From JBQCHF01 sp051953655 (GTDB taxonomy: Bacteria; Actinomycetota; Actinomycetes; Motilibacterales; Motilibacteraceae), in assembly GCA_051953655.1 (NCBI GenBank), contig JBQCIO010000067.1, positions 1 to 12,171 on the forward strand: a stretch of DNA of 12,171 nt, written 5' to 3'. This document shows positions 6,616 to 12,171 of this stretch, in pieces; position 1 is the stretch's first letter, and the number at the start of each line of letters is the position of its first letter. A program made the position numbers and the translations under genes. The notes beneath the pieces are model-generated. The model had not been told where the DNA came from and searched no databases. It saw nothing but the letters and a program-made list of their open reading frames with translations.

Positions 6616-7404
6616 CTACAGCACCTTGGACAGGAACGACTGCGTGCGCTGGTGCTGGGGGTTGGTGAGGACCTCCTTGGGGTCCCCGGCCTCCACGACG
6701 ACGCCGCCGTCCATGAAGACGAGGGTGTCGCCCACCTCGCGGGCGAAGCCCATCTCGTGGGTGACGACGACCATCGTCATGCCCTCGGCCGCCAGCCCGC
6801 GCATGACGTCGAGGACCTCGCCGACCAGCTCGGGGTCCAGGGCGCTGGTCGGCTCGTCGAAGAGCATGAGCTTGGGCTCCATGGCCAGCGCGCGGGCGAT
6901 GGCCACCCGCTGCTGCTGACCGCCGGAGAGCTGGTTGGGGTAGGCGTGGGTCTTGTCGGCCAGGCCCACCCGCTTGAGCAGCTCGGCACCGCGCTCGCGG
7001 GCCTGCCCCTTGCTGACGCCCTTGACCTGCACCGGCGCCTCGACGACGTTCTCCAGCGCGGTCATGTGCGGGAAGAGGTTGAACCGCTGGAACACCATGC
7101 CGATGTCCCGGCGCTGCGCGGCCACCTCCTTCTCCTTCATCTCGTGCAGCTTGCCGCCGCGCTCGTGGTAGCCGACGAGCTCGCCGTCCACCCACAGCCG
7201 GCCGCCGTTGATCTGCTCGAGGTGGTTGATGCAGCGCAGGAACGTGGACTTGCCCGAGCCGGACGGGCCGATGATGCACATCACCTCGCGGCGGGCCACC
7301 TCCAGGCTGATGCCCTTGAGCACCTCGAGGTGGCCGAAGGACTTGCAGACCTCCTCGGCCCGGACCATCGGGACGCCGTCGGTCCCCGCGGTGGTGCTGG
7401 CCAT
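6616..7404 (-). CDS. Polar amino-acid ABC transporter ATP-binding protein
   Basis: The 262-residue ATPase that powers the neighbouring importer, of the GlnQ/HisP-like polar amino-acid uptake family. All motifs are intact: Walker A GPSGSGKST (46-54), Q-loop Q106 in VFQRFNLFPHMT, signature LSGGQQQR (159-166), Walker B LMLFDEP (179-185) with catalytic E184, D-loop SALD (187-190) and H-loop H216 in VVVTHEMGFA. The FNLFPHMTALENV stretch and the closing region with NPQHQRTQSFL are typical of this subfamily. The frame is open far upstream through the permease region, but the true start is the ATG at 7404. It shares one base with the permease TGA (TGATG), implying translational coupling. It acts as a cytoplasmic dimer on the permease. 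Substrate choice rests with the binding protein; glutamate, glutamine, cystine and basic amino acids are all possible. Confidence 0.96.
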   Translation of the reverse strand: MASTTAGTDGVPMVRAEEVCKSFGHLEVLKGISLEVARREVMCIIGPSGSGKSTFLRCINHLEQINGGRLWVDGELVGYHERGGKLHEMKEKEVAAQRRDIGMVFQRFNLFPHMTALENVVEAPVQVKGVSKGQARERGAELLKRVGLADKTHAYPNQLSGGQQQRVAIARALAMEPKLMLFDEPTSALDPELVGEVLDVMRGLAAEGMTMVVVTHEMGFAREVGDTLVFMDGGVVVEAGDPKEVLTNPQHQRTQSFLSKVL

Positions 7405-8366
7405 CAGTGCGACCCTCCGACGGTGCGGGCGGCCGCCTCGGCCGCCTGGGCCTTCTGCTGCTTGGTCTGGCGCTGGCCGAAGCCGCGGGAGAAGCGACGC
7501 TCGAGGAAGTACTGGCCCACCATCAGCACGCTGGACAGGGCCAGGTACCAGAGGATGGCGGCCATCGACATCGGGATGATCTTGAAGGTGCGGGCGCCGA
7601 TGGTCTGCAGCTGGAAGAACAGCTCGATGGTGACCGGCACCGCGATGAGCAGCGAGGTGTCCTTCAGCATGGCGATGGTCTCGTTGCCGGTGGGCGGCAC
7701 GATGACCCGCATCGCCTGGGGGAGCACGACCCTGCGCATCGTCTTGCCGCGGGACAGGCCCAGCGCGGCGGCCGCCTCGGCCTGACCGGGGTCCACCGAC
7801 TGGATGCCGGCGCGCACGATCTCGGCCATGTAGGCCGCCTCGGACAGGGACAGACCGATGAGGCCGGCGGTGAAGCCGGCGAAGATCTGGTTGCCGTCCA
7901 GCGAGGCGAACCGGAGGTCGCCGGACAGCCCCAGCGCGGACATGATCTGGTGGTCGAACGGGATGCCCAGGGCGTACTGGGGGTACAGCGCGCCGAGGTT
8001 GGCCACGAAGAACAGCAGGACATAACGCGGGATCGCCCGGAAGAACCAGGTGTAGACCCAGGCCGCGCCCGACACCACCGGGTTCGGTGAGAGCCGGGCG
8101 ACGGCCACCAGGATGCCGAGCACCACGCCGATGACCATGGCCAGGATCGTCATGATCAGGGTGGTCCGGACGCCTTCCAGCACCGGCGGCCGGAACATGT
8201 TGTCCACCATGAAGCGCCACTCGAACACCGGGTTGGTGACGAGCATGTTGATCAGCATGGCGGCGAGCACGGCCACGACCGCCGCGCCCACGTAGCGGCC
8301 GGGGTGCCGCACCGGCACCGCCTCGATCTGCTCGGGCGGTGCCGGTGCGTGCGTCTGGGTCGTCAT
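7404..8366 (-). CDS. Polar amino-acid ABC transporter permease
   Basis: A 320-residue membrane subunit of the HisM/GlnP-type family. The proline-rich N-terminus (1-22) is cytoplasmic, followed by a first TM (about 26-43) and the core TM domain beginning at VLEGVRTTLIMTILAMVIG. Family motifs include WFFRAIPRYVLLFF (107-120) and the EAA loop that docks to the ATPase, EAAAALGLSRGKTMRRVVLPQA (about 197-218), then PPTGNETIAMLKDTSL. A charged Gln/Ala-rich tail (about 290-320) is longer than usual. The 35-residue block at about 121-155, between two core TMs, is also longer than in the shortest homologues and resembles permeases that bind larger or unusual amino acids; this is impression only. The ATG at 8366 has GAGG about 9 bases upstream. 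It starts 70 bases after the binding-protein gene and overlaps the ATPase start by one base. Only one permease is present, so it probably acts as a homodimer. Confidence 0.95.
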   Translation of the reverse strand: MTTQTHAPAPPEQIEAVPVRHPGRYVGAAVVAVLAAMLINMLVTNPVFEWRFMVDNMFRPPVLEGVRTTLIMTILAMVIGVVLGILVAVARLSPNPVVSGAAWVYTWFFRAIPRYVLLFFVANLGALYPQYALGIPFDHQIMSALGLSGDLRFASLDGNQIFAGFTAGLIGLSLSEAAYMAEIVRAGIQSVDPGQAEAAAALGLSRGKTMRRVVLPQAMRVIVPPTGNETIAMLKDTSLLIAVPVTIELFFQLQTIGARTFKIIPMSMAAILWYLALSSVLMVGQYFLERRFSRGFGQRQTKQQKAQAAEAAARTVGGSH

Positions 8367-8390
8367 CGACGAGTCCCTCGCAGTCCTTCG

Positions 8391-8410
8391 TCGTCTCGCG
8401 TCGTCTCGCG
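8391..8410. repeat. Tandem 10-bp repeat between binding-protein and permease genes
   Basis: TCGTCTCGCG occurs twice in direct tandem in the 70-bp gap. Next to it, CGGG (8417-8420) and CCCG (8427-8430) could form a short 4-bp-stem hairpin just after the binding-protein stop. Such elements can stabilise the upstream message relative to the downstream genes, but this one is too weak to call with certainty. Confidence 0.35.
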
Positions 8411-8436
8411 CGAACTCGGGCGTGATCCCGGCTGCG

Positions 8437-9384
8437 TCAGCCGACGCTGGGGTTGACGGTCGGGTCGGTGATGGCGCCCGCCTGCACGCCCCACTTCTCC
8501 AGCACCTTCTGGTAGGTGCCGTCGGCGATGAGGGCCTTGACCGCGTCGGCGATGGCCTGGCCGAAGTCGGTCTGGTCCTTCTTCACCACGTAGCCGTAGG
8601 GGGCGGCGTCGTAGACGTCGCCGAGCAGCTCGAGCTGGCCGTTGGTCTGCTGGACGGCGTAGGCCATGACGGGGGAGTCGGCCAGGCCGGCGGCGTCCTT
8701 GCCCGACACGATCGAGGCGGTGGCCTGGTCCTGACCGGCGTACTGGTCCACCGTGATGGCGGGCTTGCCCGCGTCGGTGCACTTCTTGGACTTGGCGGCC
8801 AGGTCGTCGACCTGCACGGTGCCCTTCTGCACGGCGATCTTCTTGCCGCAGGCGTCGTTGGGGTCGATGTTGTTCGGGTTGCCCTTCTTCGTCGCCCACT
8901 GGGTGCCGGCGTTGAAGTAGCTGATCATGGTCGCCTGCTTCTCGCGGTCGGCGTTGACCGTGAAGGACGAGACGCCGATCTCGTACTTGCCCGAGCCGAC
9001 GCCGGCGATGATCGAGTCGAAGGGCGCGGTCTGGAACTCGGCCTTGAGGCCGAGCTTCTGCGCGACCGCGTCGAAGAGGTCGACGTCGAAGCCGATGATC
9101 GTCTTGCCGTCGGTGTCGAGGAACTCGCTGGGGGCGTAGGTCGAGTCGGTGCCGACCAGGATCTTGCCGTCGCTCTTGATGCTGTCGGGCACCTTGCTGG
9201 CCAGGCCGGTGTCGGCCGAGGCGCTGGGGGCGGCGGAGGTGCTGGCGCCGCCGCCGCTGCCCGCGGTGGTCGAGCTGCCGCCGGACGAGCTGCTGCCGCA
9301 GCCGGTGAGCACCAGCGCGGCGCCGGCGGTGATCGCGGCGGCAGTCGCGACGGCCTTGCGGCGGGTCAGGGGTCGGGTCGACAA
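8437..9384 (-). CDS. Polar amino-acid ABC transporter substrate-binding lipoprotein
   Basis: A 315-residue extracellular solute-binding protein of family 3. The N-terminus has a basic TRRK, a hydrophobic core and the lipobox VLTGC with C29 lipidated. A Ser/Gly/Ala linker (30-58) precedes the two-lobed domain. Ligand-site features of amino-acid binders are visible: the YAPSEF segment (83-88), GFDVDL (98-103), the arginine R147 in FTVNADREK that normally holds the alpha-carboxylate, and D236 in LADSPVMAYAV that normally holds the alpha-amino group. C179 and C202 may form a disulfide. The start is TTG, with AAGGAG (9395-9400) 10 bases upstream; the nearby ATG at 9394 is out of frame. It is first gene of a three-gene importer operon and diverges from the GTPase pair. 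The exact amino acid bound cannot be told. Confidence 0.94.
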   Translation of the reverse strand: MSTRPLTRRKAVATAAAITAGAALVLTGCGSSSSGGSSTTAGSGGGASTSAAPSASADTGLASKVPDSIKSDGKILVGTDSTYAPSEFLDTDGKTIIGFDVDLFDAVAQKLGLKAEFQTAPFDSIIAGVGSGKYEIGVSSFTVNADREKQATMISYFNAGTQWATKKGNPNNIDPNDACGKKIAVQKGTVQVDDLAAKSKKCTDAGKPAITVDQYAGQDQATASIVSGKDAAGLADSPVMAYAVQQTNGQLELLGDVYDAAPYGYVVKKDQTDFGQAIADAVKALIADGTYQKVLEKWGVQAGAITDPTVNPSVG

Positions 9385-9601
9385 GGGGATCCATCTCCTT
9401 CGTGCGGGACCTGTGGGGTAGATCCTGCCGTGCCGGGGCGCGGATCGGGCGCACTAGGGGTTCCAGCGGCCGGGTCGTGCCCGGTTCGTGACGGTCCGGG
9501 GCGCTCCGGCCGGCCGCTCGACCGCTGCCCGGCGACGGGCCGACCCGCCGGGGTGAGCGCTCAGGTTGTTGACGCGATCATCGAGCGGGCACCCTGTCGG
9601 C
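9385..9601. promoter_or_regulatory. Divergent intergenic region, ABC importer and GTPase pair
   Basis: This gap of about 217 bases must hold promoters for both directions. AAGGAG for the binding protein lies at its left edge. Two short hairpins are visible: CCGGG/CCCGG with a 5-base loop (9470-9484), and GCCCG/CGGGC with a GCGA tetraloop (9527-9540). A TTGACG at 9567-9572 resembles a -35 element for the rightward gene, but no good -10 follows before the ATG. Promoter positions are therefore not resolved. Confidence 0.4.
9395..9400 (-). promoter_or_regulatory. Ribosome binding site for the TTG-started binding protein
   Basis: On the minus strand AAGGAG is followed directly by an ATG (9394-9392) and, 10 bases further, by the in-frame TTG (9384-9382). 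Only the TTG frame gives the signal peptide, so the site serves the TTG; the ATG touches the site and is out of frame. Confidence 0.6.
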
Positions 9602-11353
9602 ATGGTCGGCGAGGCGCCCGGGGCTCCCGGGTCCGCGGAGCTGCCCGCCGCGGCCGAGGCGCTGCGCGGGCGGCTGGCCGCGGCGCGCCTGCCCCTGGCC
9701 GCCCAAGGCGTCGACGAGGTCCGCGCGCTGCGGGCGTCGCTGGTGGCGCAGCTCGACGACTACGTGCTGCCGCGGCTGGCCCGACTCGACGCCCCGCTGC
9801 TGGTCGTGGTGGGCGGCTCCACCGGTGCGGGCAAGTCGACGCTGGTCAACTCCCTGGTGGGCAGCGTGGTGAGCGCCTCCGGGGTGCTGCGGCCCACCAC
9901 CCGCGGGCCGGTGCTGGCCCACCATCCCGACGATGCCGCGTGGTTCCTGTCCGGCGGTGCCGGCGGTGCCGGCGGGCACCGGCTGCTGCCGGGGCTGGCC
10001 CGGGCCACCGGCGATGCCTCCGCCGGCGACGACGCCGGTGCGCTGCGGCTGGTCGCCGAGCCGGCCGTGCCGAGGGGCCTCGCGCTGCTGGACGCTCCCG
10101 ACGTCGACAGCGTCGTCACCGCCAACCGCGAGCTGGCCGCCCAGCTGCTGGCCGCCGCCGACCTGTGGCTCTTCCTCACCACCGCGGCCCGTTACGCCGA
10201 CGCCGTGCCGTGGGCGCTGCTCCGTGAGGCGTCGGCGCGCAGCGCCGCGGTGGCCGTGGTGCTCGACCGGGTGCCGCGGGAGGCGCTGGAGGAGGTCCGG
10301 GCGGACCTCGCCGGCATGCTGCGGGCCGAGGGGCTGGGCGACTCGCCGCTGTTCGTGGTTCCGGAGGTGCCGCTGCACGGGGGGCTGCTGCCCGAGCCGG
10401 CGGTGGCGCCGCTGCGCGGCTGGCTGTCCGGCCTCTCGGTCGACGCCGCCGCCCGGGCCGCCGTCGTGCGGCGCACCCTGCGCGGGGTGCTGTCCTCCTA
10501 CCCGCAGCGGGTGGCGCCGCTGGCCGCCGGGCTGGAGGAGCAGGAGCGGGTGGCCGCGCAGCTGCGCGCCGTCGCCGTGACCGCCTACGACGACGCGTCG
10601 GAGGCGGTGGAGGCGGGGGTGAAGGACGGGTCGCTGCTGCGCGGCGAGGTGCTGGCCCGGTGGCAGGACGTCGTGGGCACCAGCGACCTTCTGCGCGCGC
10701 TGCAGGTGCGGGTGGGTCGGGCGCGCGACGCGGTCGGCGCGGCGGTGCGCGGCCGGCAGCGGCCCACCGACGAGCTGGCGGTGGCGCTGGAGAGCGGGGT
10801 GGAGGCGCTGGTGCTGGCCGAGGCCGACCGGGCCGCCGAGCGCACGGCTGCGGCCTGGCGGGCTGCCCCGGCCGGCCGGGCCCTGCTGGCCGAGGTGCCG
10901 GCCGCCGACCGGGTCAGCGACGAGCTGCGCGAGCGGGTCGGGCGCACGGTCCGCGACTGGCAGGGCGCGGTGCTGGAGCTGGTGCGCCGGGAGGGCGGCG
11001 GACGCAAGCGGTCCGCGCAGTTCCTGGCCTACGGCGTCAACGGGGTGGGGCTCGCGGTCATGGTCGCCGTGTTCGCCAGCACCGGCGGGATCACGGGGGG
11101 TGAGGTCGTCGTGGCCGGCGGGGCGTCGGCGCTGTCGCAGAAGGTGCTCGAGGCGCTGCTGGGCGACCAGGCGGTGCGCACCCTGGCCGCGCGGGCGCGC
11201 GAGGACCTGCGCGCCCGGGTGGACGCCCTGCTGGCGCAGGAGAGGGAGCGGTTCACCCGCCCCCTCGACGCCCACCTGGAGGAGAGCACGTCCTCGCGCG
11301 AGCTGCTGCGGGCTGCCCGGCAGGTGGCGGCACTGGCCGAGGGGGCCCGGTGA
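9602..11353 (+). CDS. Dynamin-like GTPase, first partner (DynA-like)
   Basis: A 583-residue large GTPase resembling the actinobacterial bacterial-dynamin group, of which Streptomyces DynA/DynB stabilise sporulation septa. G1 is GGSTGAGKST (71-80), G2 lies at RPTTRG (about 97-102) and G3 is LLDAPDVDS (162-170). The usual G4 [N/T]KxD is replaced by LDRVP (221-225), so the guanine-specifying Asp is missing. A long helical region follows, including DGSLLRGEVLARWQDVVGT (about 342-360), which I recognise as typical of the group. Two adjacent hydrophobic segments, about 474-493 and 495-516, likely form a membrane hairpin, followed by a helical tail. ATG 9602 is preferred; an in-frame TTG at 9566 would add 12 residues, and neither has a strong ribosome site. 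The stop overlaps the next GTPase's start by four bases (GTGA), implying coupled expression and a hetero-oligomer. A septum role is by analogy only. Confidence 0.82.
   Translation: MVGEAPGAPGSAELPAAAEALRGRLAAARLPLAAQGVDEVRALRASLVAQLDDYVLPRLARLDAPLLVVVGGSTGAGKSTLVNSLVGSVVSASGVLRPTTRGPVLAHHPDDAAWFLSGGAGGAGGHRLLPGLARATGDASAGDDAGALRLVAEPAVPRGLALLDAPDVDSVVTANRELAAQLLAAADLWLFLTTAARYADAVPWALLREASARSAAVAVVLDRVPREALEEVRADLAGMLRAEGLGDSPLFVVPEVPLHGGLLPEPAVAPLRGWLSGLSVDAAARAAVVRRTLRGVLSSYPQRVAPLAAGLEEQERVAAQLRAVAVTAYDDASEAVEAGVKDGSLLRGEVLARWQDVVGTSDLLRALQVRVGRARDAVGAAVRGRQRPTDELAVALESGVEALVLAEADRAAERTAAAWRAAPAGRALLAEVPAADRVSDELRERVGRTVRDWQGAVLELVRREGGGRKRSAQFLAYGVNGVGLAVMVAVFASTGGITGGEVVVAGGASALSQKVLEALLGDQAVRTLAARAREDLRARVDALLAQERERFTRPLDAHLEESTSSRELLRAARQVAALAEGAR
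9952..9978 (+). repeat. 9-bp tandem repeat encoding a glycine-rich loop
   Basis: CGGCGGTGC is repeated exactly twice (9952-9960, 9961-9969), with a degenerate third copy after it. Within the GTPase gene it encodes SGGAGGAGG, a short flexible insert between G2 and G3. Replication slippage could vary its length between strains. Confidence 0.5.
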
Positions 11354-12171
11354 GCGCCCGGCGCGCAGCGCCCGAGCCGGAGACCGCCGCCTGGGACCCG
11401 GCCCGCCTGCCCGTGCGGCTCACCGCGCTGCAGGAGGCGCTGGCGCTGGGCGCCGACCGGCTCGACCCCGACGCCGTGGCGGAGGCCGAGCGGGTGGTCG
11501 GGCGGGCCGGGGAGCGGATGCGGCTGTCCGCCGAGCACACCGTGGTGGCGCTCGCCGGAGCCACCGGCAGCGGGAAGTCGACGCTGTTCAACGCGCTGGC
11601 CGGGCTGGACCTGGCCGAGACCGGCGTGCGCCGGCCCACCACCAGCGAGGCCCTGGCCTGCGTGTGGGGCCCGGAGGGCGCCGGCGAGCTGCTGGCGTGG
11701 CTGGACATCCCGCGCCGGCACCGGGTGGTCCGCGAGTCCGTGCTGGACGCGGACCGGGAGCGCGACCTGCGCGGCCTGGTGCTGCTCGACCTGCCCGACC
11801 ACGACTCGACCACGCTCTCGCACCGGCTCGAGGTGGACCGGCTCGTGGAGCTGGTCGACCTGCTGGTCTGGGTGGTGGACCCGCAGAAGTACGCCGACGC
11901 CGCCCTGCACGAGCAGTACCTGCGCCCGCTCGCCGGTCACGCCGACGTCACCCTGGTCGTCCTCAACCAGGTCGACCGGCTCGACCCGGCCGCCCGGGAG
12001 GCCTGCCAGGCCGTCCTGCGCCGGCTGCTGCGCGAGGACGGCATCGACCGGCCCCGGGTGGTGGCGGCGTCGGCGCGCACGGGGGAGGGCGTCGAGCGGC
12101 TGCGCCGCGCGCTGGCCGGGGCGGTGGCCGACCGCGGTGCGCGGGTGGCGCGCGCGCTGGCCGACGTCGAC
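11350..12171 (+). CDS. Dynamin-like/YfjP-type GTPase, second partner (3' end outside window)
   Basis: A partial gene: 274 codons are present and the frame is still open at the window edge. It encodes a GTPase domain with G1 GATGSGKST (70-78), G2 RRPTTSE (94-100), G3 LLDLPDHDST (145-154), G4 NQVD (206-209, a conservative variant of NKxD) and G5 SARTG (241-245). In known pairs of this type, a helical stalk and C-terminal membrane segments would follow; these lie beyond the window. The GTG start overlaps the preceding TGA as GTGA, and a G-rich GAGGGGG lies just upstream. The near-complete G motifs contrast with the degenerate G4 of its partner. This suggests the second protein supplies conventional GTP binding in a mixed complex, by analogy with Streptomyces DynB. 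Era/YfjP-like GTPases of other roles are an alternative until the C-terminus is seen. Confidence 0.85.
   Translation, partial: MSARRAAPEPETAAWDPARLPVRLTALQEALALGADRLDPDAVAEAERVVGRAGERMRLSAEHTVVALAGATGSGKSTLFNALAGLDLAETGVRRPTTSEALACVWGPEGAGELLAWLDIPRRHRVVRESVLDADRERDLRGLVLLDLPDHDSTTLSHRLEVDRLVELVDLLVWVVDPQKYADAALHEQYLRPLAGHADVTLVVLNQVDRLDPAAREACQAVLRRLLREDGIDRPRVVAASARTGEGVERLRRALAGAVADRGARVARALADVD

Noticed and set aside
8363..9454. Alternative minus-strand frame through the binding-protein gene, including the ATG at 9394
   Set aside because: It yields an Arg-rich protein without signal peptide or fold. The TTG frame gives a lipobox and an intact solute-binding domain.
9567..9601. TTGACG as a -35 element of a sigma-70-type promoter
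   Set aside because: No acceptable -10 hexamer lies at the right distance before the ATG, so it was not called as a promoter.
8422..10227. 601-codon plus-strand frame across the binding protein and the start of the GTPase gene
   Set aside because: It is antisense to the binding protein, then out of frame with the GTPase. The composition is shadow-like.
9578..11275. 565-codon minus-strand frame opposite the first GTPase
   Set aside because: It is rich in His, Gln, Gly and Arg without motifs, whereas the plus strand encodes G1-G3 motifs and a membrane hairpin.
11029..11940. 303-codon minus-strand frame opposite the end of the first and start of the second GTPase
   Set aside because: The plus-strand frame starting at 11350 carries G1-G5 motifs, so this is an antisense shadow.
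1..12171. Search for CRISPR arrays, IS ends, tRNA genes and phage or toxin-antitoxin genes
   Set aside because: No spaced direct repeats, transposase or integrase motifs, tRNA-like folds or toxin-antitoxin pairs were seen on reading both strands.

Overview
The window is very GC-rich, with G or C at nearly every third codon position. It uses GTG and TTG starts as well as ATG and is densely packed with genes. It encodes an MMPL/RND transporter, lipobox lipoproteins with Ser/Thr/Gly linkers, and a tandem pair of dynamin-like GTPases of the kind found in actinobacteria. This points to an actinobacterium; Geodermatophilaceae or a relative is my guess from style only. No rRNA, tRNA, CRISPR array, transposase, integrase or phage gene was seen, so it looks like ordinary chromosome.

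Layout. (1) 55-2313 (-): a 12-TM MMPL transporter. (2) A divergent 134-bp control region with inverted repeats. (3) 2448-4673 (+): a three-gene sulfur cassette, made of a sulfide:quinone oxidoreductase-like flavoprotein, a TusE/DsrC-family sulfur carrier and a DsrE-family protein, followed by a GC hairpin. (4) 4770-5351 (+): a small secreted lipoprotein that converges on the next gene with a 9-bp gap. (5) 5361-6530 (-): a FUSC/aromatic-acid-exporter-type membrane protein. (6) 6616-9384 (-): a polar amino-acid ABC importer in the order binding lipoprotein, permease, ATPase; permease and ATPase overlap by one base. (7) A divergent control region of about 217 bp. (8) 9602-12171 (+): two adjoining dynamin-like GTPase genes that overlap by four bases; the second runs off the end of the window.

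How the genes work together. The sulfur cassette is the most interesting part. A plausible reading is that the flavoprotein oxidises sulfide to sulfane sulfur at a cysteine pair and passes electrons to quinone. The sulfur would then move through cysteines of the DsrE-type protein and the single-cysteine TusE/DsrC-type carrier. No dsrAB, tusBCD, sHdr or rhodanese gene lies in the window, so the final acceptor is unknown. The ABC genes form a complete importer. The GTPase pair resembles the Streptomyces DynA/DynB arrangement linked to membrane remodelling at division septa; the first partner has a degenerate G4 motif while the second has a near-canonical one.
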